Shown piece after piece: positions 26,826 to 35,625 of a DNA stretch of 49,696 nucleotides. The DNA lies in assembly GCA_035541895.1 (NCBI GenBank), contig DATKMK010000084.1, positions 1-49,696 on the forward strand. The letters are read 5' to 3'. The notes under the pieces are model-generated. The model was not told where the DNA came from. It made no database searches and saw nothing but the letters and a program-made list of their open reading frames with translations. Position 1 is the stretch's first letter. Each line of letters opens with the position of its first letter. The position numbers and the translations under genes are program-made. This DNA comes from DATKMK01 sp035541895. Its GTDB lineage: Bacteria > Desulfobacterota > Binatia > HRBIN30 > JACQVA1.

Positions 26826-26854
26826 TTGTTGACCCAGTATCCCTACGATATAAC
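26826..26854 (+). promoter_or_regulatory. Candidate sigma70 promoter of ptsP
   Basis: TTGTTG (26826-26831), 17-bp spacer, TATAAC (26849-26854), ending 24 bases before the ATG at 26879. The spacer length is ideal and the surrounding gap (26725-26878) holds no gene. Read by eye. Confidence 0.5.
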
Positions 26855-26878
26855 GTCAGCCGTTGTGAACGGGGCTTG

Positions 26879-29296
26879 ATGGACGGAACGACGACAGAAG
26901 CCGCGCGGCCCGCGCGCTCGGCGCGCCGCAGCAGCGGCCGCAATTGGGGACTGCTGCTGATCGAGGACGTCGGGTCCATCATCGCGCACGCGCACGACAT
27001 CCGCGCGAGCTTGCGCGACATCGTGGAGCTGCTCGCCGATCGCCTCGATATGGAAGTCTGCTCGTTGTATCGCTACGACCACGCGGCGCGCCGCCTGGTG
27101 CTCGCGGCCACCCGCGGACTCGATCCGAACTCGGTCGGCAAAGTGACGATGGGGGTCGACGAGGGCCTGACCGGTTACGCAATCGAGAAGATGGAGCCGG
27201 TGATGGCCGTCGATGCGTTGGCCCACCCGCGCTACAAATATTTTCCCGAGACCGGTGAGGAGCGCTATCACTCGTTCCTCGGCGTGCCGGTGGTGGACAA
27301 GCGCGAGCCGCTGGGCGTGTTGGTGGTGCAGACCTCGCGCCGGCGACGCTTCACCCGCGATCAAATTCGTCTGCTCAAGGCGATCGCGGTCCCGATCAGC
27401 AGCCTGCTGGTGCGAGTGCAGCTCCAGGAGAGTCTCCAAAGCAAGGAAGCCGAGCGGCAAACTGCGCACGATCGGATGATCGAGGCGACCCAGCGGTTGC
27501 AGGCCTACGAACGCGAGCACGCGGCGCGCCAGCCGTTGGCGGCCGGGACGGGGCGCCTCGGCGGGCTCGGGGCTTCGCCCGGGTTTGGAATCGGCCGCGC
27601 GCATTTGCTGGCGCCGCAAGTGAGCTTTGCGGGCTTGCCGGAACAGCGGCGCGGGTCGATCAAGCGCGAATGCGGCCGTCTGCGCACCGCGATCGATCGA
27701 TCGGTGGAGGAAATCGCGCGCCTGGCGCAGCGAGTGGCCGCGACCTTGCCCGAGATCGATGCGGCGATGTTCGAGGCACAGGGCCTGATGTTGTCCGATC
27801 CGCATTTCGTCAGCCGGCTGGAAAATCGCATCCGCGACGGCGCCACCGCCGAGCACGCGCTCAATCAGGTCCAAGCCGAGATGGTCGAGGAGTTCTCGCG
27901 GCTCGACGACACCTACCTGCGCGATCGGATGTTCGACATCAAGGACATCAGCCAGCGCTTGCTGCGCAATCTCCTGGGCGTGAGCGAGCGCGAAGCCTCG
28001 TTCGCCAGCGCCTTCGTTCTGGTCGCGACGGAGTTGACGCTGTCCGATCTGACGATGGTCGAACAGCGCGGCTTGAAGGGCATCGTGTTGGCAACCGGCG
28101 GGGTGACCTCGCATGCGTCGATCCTGGCCAAGTCGCTCGAAATTCCAACCGTGGTTGGGGTCGACCGGCTGGAAGAAGTCGTGCGCGAGGGCGATCACCT
28201 CATCGTCGATGGCAACTCGGGCATGGTGTACGTGAATCCGGCGCCCGACGTGCTGCGCGAGTATGACCGTCTCGAACGCGAGTACCGGGCGTTCAACCGC
28301 GAACTGGAAACGCTGCGCGATCTGCCGGCGGAAACTCGTGACGGACACCGCGTCGGTCTGCGCGCCAACGTCGGCCTGCTCGGCGACCTGGTGCTGGCGT
28401 TGCACCACGGGGCCGAGGGCGTCGGGCTGTATCGCACCGAGTTCCCGTTCATGACCCACCGGGACTTCCTCACCGAGGACGAGCAGTTCGATCTCTACCG
28501 GTTGATGCTCGAACGGCTCGGCGGGCGTCCGATCACCATCCGCACGTTGGACATGGGGGCGGACAAGTATCCCTCGTATCTGAAGTTGCCGCGCGAGGAA
28601 AACCCGTTTCTCGGCTGGCGCTCGATCCGCATCTCGCTCGAGATTCCGGATATCTTCATGGTGCAACTGCGTGCGATCTTGCGGGCGAGCGCCCTGGGCG
28701 ATGTGCGAATTTTATTTCCGATGATTTCGGGGCTGGAGGAAATTCGCCGCGTGCGTGAGTTCCTGGCGCAGGCGCAAGACGAGCTGCGGCGGGAGGGGCG
28801 CGAGTTCAATCCCCATCTCTCCGTCGGCATCATGGTCGAGGTGCCGTCGGCGGTGCGACTCGCCCCGATTCTCAGCCAAGAAGTCGACTTCTTCAGCATC
28901 GGTACCAACGACCTGATCCAGTACCTGCTCGCGGTGGACCGTAACAATCCCAGGGTCGCGCAGCTCTACGAGCCGTTGCATCCCGCTGTGCTGCACGCCC
29001 TTGCCGACACGATTGCGGCGGCGAAAGCGGCGGGCAAGCGGGTCACGCTGTGCGGGGAAATGGCGGCCGACCCGGCCTGCACGCTGGTGCTGGTGGGGTT
29101 GGGTCTGGATGACCTCAGCATGGGCCCGTTCTTCATTCCGGCTATCAAACGCCTGATTCGTTCGGTCGAGATGCGCGAAGCGCGCGCGCTGGCGGCCGAA
29201 GTCCTCGCCCTCACCACGGTGAAGGAAATCAAGGGGTGTTTGTTCGAGCGCATGCGCAAGTTGGGCATCATCGACATCATGGATATGTACCACTAG
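26879..29296 (+). CDS. ptsP: PEP-protein phosphotransferase of the nitrogen PTS (EI-Ntr)
   Basis: An 805-residue protein. An N-terminal GAF domain (about residues 22-175, LLIEDVGSIIAHAHDIRASL onward) is followed by a linker, the PEP-utiliser N-terminal domain (from ASPGFGIGRAHL), the swivelling phosphohistidine domain with GGVTSHASILAKSLEIP (H412), and the PEP-binding TIM barrel with VGLYRTEFPFM, FFSIGTNDLIQYLLAVDRNNP and the catalytic C725 in TLCGEMAADP. It transfers phosphate from PEP to NPr. Family members have the same GAF plus enzyme I layout and integrate nitrogen or metabolite signals. A TTG one codon upstream (26876) could be the start. It stands alone; no NPr or EIIA-Ntr gene is visible nearby. 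Confidence 0.95.
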   Translation: MDGTTTEAARPARSARRSSGRNWGLLLIEDVGSIIAHAHDIRASLRDIVELLADRLDMEVCSLYRYDHAARRLVLAATRGLDPNSVGKVTMGVDEGLTGYAIEKMEPVMAVDALAHPRYKYFPETGEERYHSFLGVPVVDKREPLGVLVVQTSRRRRFTRDQIRLLKAIAVPISSLLVRVQLQESLQSKEAERQTAHDRMIEATQRLQAYEREHAARQPLAAGTGRLGGLGASPGFGIGRAHLLAPQVSFAGLPEQRRGSIKRECGRLRTAIDRSVEEIARLAQRVAATLPEIDAAMFEAQGLMLSDPHFVSRLENRIRDGATAEHALNQVQAEMVEEFSRLDDTYLRDRMFDIKDISQRLLRNLLGVSEREASFASAFVLVATELTLSDLTMVEQRGLKGIVLATGGVTSHASILAKSLEIPTVVGVDRLEEVVREGDHLIVDGNSGMVYVNPAPDVLREYDRLEREYRAFNRELETLRDLPAETRDGHRVGLRANVGLLGDLVLALHHGAEGVGLYRTEFPFMTHRDFLTEDEQFDLYRLMLERLGGRPITIRTLDMGADKYPSYLKLPREENPFLGWRSIRISLEIPDIFMVQLRAILRASALGDVRILFPMISGLEEIRRVREFLAQAQDELRREGREFNPHLSVGIMVEVPSAVRLAPILSQEVDFFSIGTNDLIQYLLAVDRNNPRVAQLYEPLHPAVLHALADTIAAAKAAGKRVTLCGEMAADPACTLVLVGLGLDDLSMGPFFIPAIKRLIRSVEMREARALAAEVLALTTVKEIKGCLFERMRKLGIIDIMDMYH

Positions 29297-29388
29297 CTCG
29301 CGGTCGCGCGCTCGTCTGGACAAGGCGCGCCCGTTCATCATAGAGAGAAGCGGCAGTGATTTCGTCCGTGGCGAAAGGGGAGAGGCGC

Positions 29389-29850
29389 GTGCTGCGAGAT
29401 CGGTGGGGGATGCTGTGGATCGTCTGGATGGGCATCGTATGGCTCGGCGTCGCTCCCGCATACGCAGCCGACCCGAAACCGTCGTCCGACGTCGTAAAGC
29501 GACTCGTCGCCATCGAAGAAGCGCAACGATCGCTCGCCCACGATCTCGGGGAGCTGCGCGATCAACTCAAACAAATCGAACAACGCGTCGGCGAGTTGCG
29601 TGAAGACGTCCGCCAGGGTCACGAAGCGGCGCAGGGCGATCGCGAACAGTTGAAAGGCATGCGCGAGGAAGTCCGCGGCTTGTACGTCGAGAGCAACGGC
29701 TTGAAGGGCGACATCGCGCAGCTGCGCAGCGAGCTGCAGAGCGTCAATGGCAGCTTCGGGAATTTCCGCTTCAGCTCCGGCGCGCTGATCGCCCTGCTGA
29801 TCGTCCTGCAGGTGATCGTGGTGGCGCTGACGCTGCGTGGTCGCGGCTGA
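29389..29850 (+). CDS. Exported coiled-coil protein with C-terminal membrane anchor
   Basis: A 153-residue protein. A signal sequence with core MLWIVWMGIVWLGVAPAYA is followed by a coiled coil of about 90 residues (IEEAQRSLAHDLGELRDQLKQIEQRVGEL and repeats of the heptad pattern) and a C-terminal membrane helix (ALIALLIVLQVIVVALTL) with a short positive tail. GTG at 29389 is preferred because GGGGAGAGG lies just upstream; GTG at 29356 is an alternative. It opens the 29-35 kb envelope cassette. No family recognised; a spacer or adaptor role in the periplasm is inferred. Confidence 0.75.
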   Translation: MLRDRWGMLWIVWMGIVWLGVAPAYAADPKPSSDVVKRLVAIEEAQRSLAHDLGELRDQLKQIEQRVGELREDVRQGHEAAQGDREQLKGMREEVRGLYVESNGLKGDIAQLRSELQSVNGSFGNFRFSSGALIALLIVLQVIVVALTLRGRG

Positions 29851-29897
29851 AGCCCGTGGACAATGTGAGCGCCTTGCTCAGAAGACGGAGGCACAAC

Positions 29898-30380
29898 GTG
29901 CACAATCGATGGCGCCTGGTGCTCGCCGGGTTCTTGCTCCTAGTGACCGCCGCGTTCGTTCGGGCCGAGGAGGTGTCGCCGGAAGACACGGTGAAGCGGT
30001 ATCTGACGGCGATGAAGGCGGGCAAGTTCGCTGACGCTTACGAATACGTCTCCAAGGACATGGCCCAAGGCAAATCGAAGGAAGAGTGGGCAAAGGAACA
30101 GCAGTGGGTGATGCAGGCGACCGAAGCGAAAATCTTCGAGTTCAAGGTCTATCCGGGCAAGATCGAGGGCGACAAGGCCTTGGTGCCGAACATCTTGAGT
30201 TCGCAAGACAAGTATCTCAATCAGCTCGGGGTGGAAGAGCAGGAGTTGTACACGTTGATTCGCGAGGACGGTCGCTGGAAAATCACGCAGCAGCAATTGG
30301 TGGAGAAGTCGGACGTGTCGAAGTGGTTTCCCGCGCAGCCGGCAGGCGCCGCGACTCCGGCGAAGGCTCCCGCACCTTGA
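29898..30380 (+). CDS. Exported NTF2/DUF4878-like protein
   Basis: A 160-residue protein with a signal peptide (LVLAGFLLLVTAAFVRA) and a compact domain: SPEDTVKRYLTAMKAGKFADAYEYVS, then a strand-rich part ending in LIREDGRWKITQQQ. This helix-then-sheet pattern is typical of NTF2-like DUF4878 lipoproteins, although there is no lipobox Cys here. The tail is an Ala-Pro-rich unstructured stretch. GTG at 29898 has GGAGG six bases upstream; an earlier GTG at 29856 lacks one. Function unknown. Confidence 0.7.
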   Translation: MHNRWRLVLAGFLLLVTAAFVRAEEVSPEDTVKRYLTAMKAGKFADAYEYVSKDMAQGKSKEEWAKEQQWVMQATEAKIFEFKVYPGKIEGDKALVPNILSSQDKYLNQLGVEEQELYTLIREDGRWKITQQQLVEKSDVSKWFPAQPAGAATPAKAPAP

Positions 30381-30472
30381 CTCGACGCGGAGAGAGTCGC
30401 TACAGCCCAGCGCGCGGTGCCGGCAGGCGAGCAGCCGAGCCGTCCCGACACCGATTGAGCGAAGGAGGAGTC

Positions 30473-31528
30473 ATGCGCGGTCAATGGCGGTTACACGTGT
30501 TGATGGGCCTGGCCGTGGCCGCGCTGGCGGCGTGCCACGCCGAGGTCGATGATGTGTCGTTGGTCGAGCGCAAAATCTCGATCGCGGACAAGTTCTACGA
30601 CATCAAGGCGACTAGCCCCGACCGCGCCATCGTGGTCGGGTACGGCGGCAAGATCTTGCTCACGGAGAACGGCGGGCGCTCGTGGGAGGTCATCCCCAGC
30701 GGGACCGATCGCGCGCTCTACAACATCCAATTCGCCGATGCGGAAACCGGCTGGATCTCGGGCCAGGACGGCGTCATGCTGCACACCGCCGATGGCGGAA
30801 AGACCTGGCAGCGTGAGTTCACCGGCACGGCGGTGTACCTGTTCGGGATCTCCTTCGTCGACAAGCAGCGCGGCTGGGCCGTGGGTGATCGGGCGACGAT
30901 GTTGGAGACGCGCGATGGCGGCCAGAATTGGTCGGTTCGTAAGCTGGCCCAAAGCGGATCGCTCAACGCCGAGCAGGCGATCACGTCGCAGGATCCGGTG
31001 CTCTACGGAGTTCAGTTCGTTGACGCGCAAAACGGTTGGGTCGTCGGAGAGTTCGGAAAGATCTTCCACACCAGCGACGGCGGCGCGACCTTCAAGGAGC
31101 AGCAGGAGTCGCTGCTGGGTGACGGGATCTTCGATGTCTTGGACTTGCCGACCTTCTTCGGCGTTCACTTCCAAAACGCCAACGAGGGCATGGCCGCCGG
31201 CCTCGACGGCAAGATCGCGCGCACGCGCGACGGTGGCAACACATGGCGCTTCGAACCCATGGAGCTGGAATACCCGATCGTCGATCCGTTATTTGCGGCG
31301 GAAACGATTGGCAACGGGAGTGGGATCGCCGTCGGCGCGGCCGGCGAGGTCGTCCGTCTGGATCCCGGCGCGAGCAAATGGAAGCGCGCCAAGCTCGGGA
31401 TGGAAGTGCTCACCTGGCTGCGTGCGGTGGACTTCGTCACGCCCGACAACGGCTGGATCGTCGGAGGCTTCGGCTTGATCCTGCACACCCAGGATGGCGG
31501 CAAGACCTGGTTGCCGTCGCTCGGATGA
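30473..31528 (+). CDS. Ycf48/BNR-repeat propeller lipoprotein
   Basis: A 351-residue lipoprotein: strong GAAGGAGGAG site, lipobox LAAC (Cys21), then at least five propeller repeats of the form GWxxGxxGxxLxTxDGGKTW (GWISGQDGVMLHTADGGKTW, GWAVGDRATMLETRDGGQNW, GWVVGEFGKIFHTSDGGATF, GMAAGLDGKIARTRDGGNTW, GWIVGGFGLILHTQDGGKTW). The fold is that of the photosystem II assembly factor Ycf48 and sialidase-like propellers. In heterotrophic bacteria such proteins are often encoded beside RND/MMPL exporters, as here (31 bp before it), and may act as periplasmic partners. The partner role is inferred from proximity. Confidence 0.88.
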   Translation: MRGQWRLHVLMGLAVAALAACHAEVDDVSLVERKISIADKFYDIKATSPDRAIVVGYGGKILLTENGGRSWEVIPSGTDRALYNIQFADAETGWISGQDGVMLHTADGGKTWQREFTGTAVYLFGISFVDKQRGWAVGDRATMLETRDGGQNWSVRKLAQSGSLNAEQAITSQDPVLYGVQFVDAQNGWVVGEFGKIFHTSDGGATFKEQQESLLGDGIFDVLDLPTFFGVHFQNANEGMAAGLDGKIARTRDGGNTWRFEPMELEYPIVDPLFAAETIGNGSGIAVGAAGEVVRLDPGASKWKRAKLGMEVLTWLRAVDFVTPDNGWIVGGFGLILHTQDGGKTWLPSLG

Positions 31529-31558
31529 TCGGCGAGTCCGCACGAGAGGGAATCCGTC

Positions 31559-34270
31559 ATGGCGATCAACTACGAAGTTCCTGAAGACAAACGCCTGCTC
31601 TATTGGCTCGGCGACAAGCTCATCGATTACCGCCATCCGGTGTCGGTGCTGGTGATTCTGGTCACCGGCTTGTTTGCGTACTGGAGCTTCCAGCTCGGAC
31701 TGGTGACCAGCTTCGGCGACTTGCTGCCGCAAACCCACTCGTATGTGAAGATTCACAATCGGTTCTCGGGCACCTTCGGCGGCGCCAACAACATCATGGT
31801 GATGCTCCAGGTCAAAGAGGGGAGCATCTTCAACGTCGAGACGCTCAACAAGATCTGGAAGATGACCGAAGGCCTCGACAAGGTCTACGGCGTGAACCAC
31901 AACCAGATCGACTCGATCGCGCATCGGACGGTGCGCTATCTGAAGGTGGCCGCCGGCGGCACGATGCGGGCACAGCCGGTCATGCTCGAGCCGTTGAAAA
32001 CCCCCGAAGAAGCCGCCTCGATTCGGCGCGTGGTGCACAATGCCGAGAACATCTACGGCCTGTTGGTGTCGCTCGATGACAAGGCGGCGCTGATCCGCGC
32101 CAACTTCATCGAAGGCCGGCTCGACTACAAACGGATCTTTCGCGAGGTCAACGAGAACGTCGTCGATCCGTTCGTCGACGACAACACCGAGATCTTCATC
32201 GCGGGCGAGCCGCGGCTGTACGGCTGGGTCTATCACTATGCGGGCGACGTGTTCTTCATTCTCGTCGTCACCTACTGCATCGAATGGGTGCTGCGCTGGA
32301 TGTACTTCCATGATTGGCGCGGCGCGTTGCGGCCGACGATCACCGGCTTGATCGCCGCATTTTGGGGCCTCGGCTTCATTCACATCATCGGCCTCGCGCT
32401 CGACCCGCTGATGCTGGTGATGCCGTTCCTCATCACCGCCCGCGCGGTGAGTCACGCGATCCAGATGCACGATCGCTACTACGAGGAGTTTGAGAAGTGC
32501 GGCTGGAACAAGCGCCGCGCCATCGTGGCCGCGTTCGGCGAGCTGTTCGTGCCGACGCTGTCGGGGATCACCACCGACGCGTTCGGTGTGCTGGTGATCC
32601 TGTTGGTGCCGGTGGTGATGCTGCAGAAGCTCGCGATCACGGCGTCGTGGTGGATTCTCGCGATCACCATCTCGGAGATGCTGCTCAATCCGATCGTCTA
32701 CTTCTATCTCAAACCACCGGAACCGGAACTCGTGCTGCTGCGCGAGCGCGGCGGCTTCCGGCAGTTGATCAACCGCTTCACCGGCGCGCTGCTCACGCGG
32801 ACCGGGCGGGCCGTGACCGTCCTCGCGTGGCTGGGTGGAACATTGGTCGCGGTCTACTTTCTGCGCGGACTGACGATCGGCGATCCCACCTCAGCCTCGC
32901 CGCTGCTGTGGGTGAACTCGCCCTACAACGTCTCGCACAAAGAAATTCAGGACAAGTTCGGCGGCGTCGAGCCGTTGATCGTGGTGGCGGAAGGACTCGA
33001 TCGCGACGCGATGAAAGACCCCCACACGCTGCGGACGATGGAGAAATTCCAACGCCGTCTCGAACGCGATCCGATGGTCGGCTACAGCTTCTCGCTCGCC
33101 GACATCATCCGCGCCGTCAACATGGTGTTCCACGAACTCGAACCGAAGTGGGGCGTGATCCCCAACAACTGGGTCGACGTCGGCGGCTTGTTCTTCATCT
33201 ACTTCTCGGGTTCGCCGCCGACCGAGACCGCCAAGTACGTCGATCCCAGCTACACCACCGCGCACGTCACGTTTTTCTGCAAGGACCACAAAGGCGACAA
33301 CATCCGCCGCATCATCCGCCGCAGCAAGGAATTTATTCTCGGCACACAATTGCATGACCTCGGCATCGAGGTGGCGGAAGACAACGGTCAAGTCGTGATC
33401 AAAAAGGTGCTGGCCGAACCTGCGTGGGAGAAGGCCGGCCCGTCGTGGGTCGTGTCAGAGGCTGCGGGCGCGGCCGAGGCTGCGAAAGGCGAGGGGCCGT
33501 TCCGCAGCGGCGATCGCATCGTGAAAGTCGGTCGCTCCGAGGTCACCAACCTAGAGAGCTTCAACGCCGCGCTCACCAAGGAAACCGCGAATGCGACGTT
33601 GATCGATTTCAAGCTCGATCGGCACGGTCAGCAGGCGGAATCGACGATCGGCGCGCCGTGGAAGGCGGTGTTCAAATTGGCGGGCGGACTGATCGGCGTG
33701 TTGGCCGCGGCCAACGAGGAGTTGGTGCGCAATGACGCGCTGATGAACTTCCTCGGCTTTTTCACGATGTGGATGATCATGCTGTTCACCTATCGCTCGT
33801 TCGCCTCGGGCGTGTACCTGCTCGCGCCATTGGCCCTGTCCAACATCATGGTCAACGCCTACATGGCCTTCAACAACATCGGCGTGAACATTCACACGCT
33901 GCCGCTGGTGACCGTTGGACTCGGCTTTGGTATCGACTACGGCTTGTACATTGTCAGCCGCACGATCGAAGAAATCCGCATCCGCGGCGACCTCGAGGAC
34001 TCGGTACGTGAAGCGCTGGAAACCTCGGGCAAGGCCGTGACGTTCACCGCCATCACGATGATCATCAGCACCGCCTTCTGGATCTCGTCGAACATTCGCT
34101 TCAACGCCGAGATGGGGCTGCTGCTGGCGATCTGGATGGGGATTAGCTACATCGGATCGCAGACGCTGTTGCCGGTGCTGATCGTGATGTTTCGCCCGCG
34201 ATTCATCATGAAGGAAGCTCGCCATGCCCCGGCGCGCACTCAACTGCACGCTCAAACCGCTGCGAGGTAA
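31559..34270 (+). CDS. RND/MMPL-family exporter with PDZ-like insertion
   Basis: A 903-residue inner-membrane protein with the RND duplication: a first helix near residues 28-46, a large periplasmic loop, five or so helices (about 228-385), then the same layout again (helix near 420, loop, helices about 730-890). Sequences such as ARAVSHAIQMHDRYYEE and GFGIDYGLYIVSRTIEEI are typical of SSD/MMPL exporters. About residues 605-695 of the second periplasmic loop read like a PDZ domain: GQVVIKKVLAEPAWEKAG, GPFRSGDRIVKVGRSEVTNLESF. Such transporters move hydrophobic compounds or lipids using proton motive force. Preceded by the Ycf48-like gene and followed after 2 bp by a small membrane protein. 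Substrate unknown. Confidence 0.9.
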   Translation: MAINYEVPEDKRLLYWLGDKLIDYRHPVSVLVILVTGLFAYWSFQLGLVTSFGDLLPQTHSYVKIHNRFSGTFGGANNIMVMLQVKEGSIFNVETLNKIWKMTEGLDKVYGVNHNQIDSIAHRTVRYLKVAAGGTMRAQPVMLEPLKTPEEAASIRRVVHNAENIYGLLVSLDDKAALIRANFIEGRLDYKRIFREVNENVVDPFVDDNTEIFIAGEPRLYGWVYHYAGDVFFILVVTYCIEWVLRWMYFHDWRGALRPTITGLIAAFWGLGFIHIIGLALDPLMLVMPFLITARAVSHAIQMHDRYYEEFEKCGWNKRRAIVAAFGELFVPTLSGITTDAFGVLVILLVPVVMLQKLAITASWWILAITISEMLLNPIVYFYLKPPEPELVLLRERGGFRQLINRFTGALLTRTGRAVTVLAWLGGTLVAVYFLRGLTIGDPTSASPLLWVNSPYNVSHKEIQDKFGGVEPLIVVAEGLDRDAMKDPHTLRTMEKFQRRLERDPMVGYSFSLADIIRAVNMVFHELEPKWGVIPNNWVDVGGLFFIYFSGSPPTETAKYVDPSYTTAHVTFFCKDHKGDNIRRIIRRSKEFILGTQLHDLGIEVAEDNGQVVIKKVLAEPAWEKAGPSWVVSEAAGAAEAAKGEGPFRSGDRIVKVGRSEVTNLESFNAALTKETANATLIDFKLDRHGQQAESTIGAPWKAVFKLAGGLIGVLAAANEELVRNDALMNFLGFFTMWMIMLFTYRSFASGVYLLAPLALSNIMVNAYMAFNNIGVNIHTLPLVTVGLGFGIDYGLYIVSRTIEEIRIRGDLEDSVREALETSGKAVTFTAITMIISTAFWISSNIRFNAEMGLLLAIWMGISYIGSQTLLPVLIVMFRPRFIMKEARHAPARTQLHAQTAAR

Positions 34271-34272
34271 TC

Positions 34273-34458
34273 ATGGAACTCGGGATGTGGAGTTCAGTTG
34301 CGATCGTTCTCGGCTTCAGTTTTCTCGTCGTCTTCCTCGACGAATACGTGCTGAAACCCTGGCGCCACAAGAAGTGGGAACGCCAGGCGGCGTCCGGGGA
34401 CCCGCAGTCGCAGGAGCTGCTGCGGCTCGCCAAATCGGCGAAGGTCGTCGACGAGTGA
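34273..34458 (+). CDS. Small single-pass membrane protein
   Basis: 61 residues: one N-terminal membrane helix (SVAIVLGFSFLVVFLDEYVL) then a basic and charged cytosolic tail ending KSAKVVDE. It begins 2 bp after the RND exporter stop, so it is probably translated with it and may be an accessory subunit. No family recognised. Confidence 0.65.
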   Translation: MELGMWSSVAIVLGFSFLVVFLDEYVLKPWRHKKWERQAASGDPQSQELLRLAKSAKVVDE

Positions 34459-34486
34459 TCCCCGTCCGCAGCGTGTCCCGGCCGGC

Positions 34487-34774
34487 ATGCTGATTCGAGT
34501 CCTGCGCATCGGGACGATCGCGATCGGACTGGCGCTGCTGTTTCACCTGTCGCGCGCGGCGAGCCTGGTGCGTGGCAACGAAGAGGTGCCCGGCGTGAGC
34601 TGGGCGCTCGGCGTGTTGACGGTGCTCTTCGGTGTCCGCGCCCTCGTCACCGAAGCGACCCAAGGCGCCGCGGCCAATCTACAGAAAGATCTTTTGTGGG
34701 GGTTGAGCGCCGGGGGCGTGCTCGCCTTGCTTTCCCAATGGGTAACCAGTGTGCCTCTGTCGCCCTCGAATTGA
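34487..34774 (+). CDS. Small membrane protein with two to three helices
   Basis: A 95-residue hydrophobic protein: helix near residues 5-22, a short polar loop (RGNEEVPG), helix near 38-55 and another near 70-86. It lies 28 bp after the preceding small membrane protein on the same strand and has no recognised family. Could be an accessory component of the RND cassette. Confidence 0.6.
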   Translation: MLIRVLRIGTIAIGLALLFHLSRAASLVRGNEEVPGVSWALGVLTVLFGVRALVTEATQGAAANLQKDLLWGLSAGGVLALLSQWVTSVPLSPSN

Positions 34775-34835
34775 CTGCTTTGCAGCGCTGGCCTACCATC
34801 CCGTCGACGCCGACTGGGAGAGCGGAGGCACTCGG

Positions 34836-35573
34836 ATGAAGAGCACGCCGCGCTGGCTCGCGGTGCTGGCCGTTGGCGGTGGGCTGATCGCCTGTCACCG
34901 CGGTCAGACCGCTCCGGGCGTGACGTTTTTCCCGCTGCATGCCGAAGACACGTGGATCTATGAAGTGGCCAGGCCGCTGCGCAACGAACGAACGCGCATG
35001 ACCGTGCGCGCGCGCGGCGACCAGTTCATCGAGGTGCTCCACCGCAACGCCTACCTGGTGGAAGAGAGTTACGCGGCCGACGACGAGAACGGCGGTCACC
35101 CCGAGACCTATCCCATCGCCTACTACCGGGAAAACGGGTTCCTCTATCGCGCGATGTCGCTCGAGTATCACGACGGAAAATTGCGCGACGCCGGCCTCGG
35201 ATCGGCTGAAGAGCGCTTCTTGCCCGACGTGTTCGGTGCGGATACGCGATGGGAAAGTCTGACCACCGCCTACGATCTCGGGCCGACGGATCACTATGGG
35301 GTAACCCAACACCATCGCGCCGCGGTCGACCCGTCGGTGATCTCCGTCCCGGCCGGCCAGTTCTCGGGGTGCGTGCGAGTCGACACCGTCGCCGTCCACC
35401 ATTCGCACCGCGAAGGACATGCCGACGACGCGCCGGTCACGCTCTACTACGCCGACTGGTACGCGCCCAACGTCGGGTTGGTGCGCACGATTCAATCCAG
35501 CCGTGCCGACGGCGGCCCGCCGCTCGCCGAGATCGCGCTGGTTGCCTACGATGTCGAAGGAGCGCGTCACTGA
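34836..35573 (+). CDS. Lipoprotein of unknown function
   Basis: A 245-residue lipoprotein with GGAGG seven bases upstream of the ATG and lipobox LIAC. The mature protein is beta-rich (FPLHAEDTWIYEVA at the start, VPAGQFSGCVRVDTVAVHHS later, YYADWYAPNVGLVRTIQ near the end). That last pattern, with a threshold-like PAG(T/Q)F and GLV(R/K) end, is common in uncharacterised outer-membrane lipoproteins. A longer frame from 34749 lacks a ribosome-binding site. The ABC ATPase gene begins 52 bp later; linkage to that system is likely but not certain. Confidence 0.72.
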   Translation: MKSTPRWLAVLAVGGGLIACHRGQTAPGVTFFPLHAEDTWIYEVARPLRNERTRMTVRARGDQFIEVLHRNAYLVEESYAADDENGGHPETYPIAYYRENGFLYRAMSLEYHDGKLRDAGLGSAEERFLPDVFGADTRWESLTTAYDLGPTDHYGVTQHHRAAVDPSVISVPAGQFSGCVRVDTVAVHHSHREGHADDAPVTLYYADWYAPNVGLVRTIQSSRADGGPPLAEIALVAYDVEGARH

Positions 35574-35625
35574 TCCGCAGCGACGCGTTGGGCCACGGTG
35601 GTTGGTTGACGCGCACGTCTCTCTT

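Noticed and set aside
26843..28666. 607-residue antisense frame over ptsP
   Set aside because: GC-rich DNA leaves antisense frames open. The plus strand encodes an intact PtsP with all catalytic motifs.
31559..34270. Assignment of the RND exporter as hopanoid transporter HpnN
   Set aside because: An HpnG-like gene is 15 kb away, but no other hopanoid gene is near and the PDZ-like insertion and Ycf48 neighbour do not point to HpnN.
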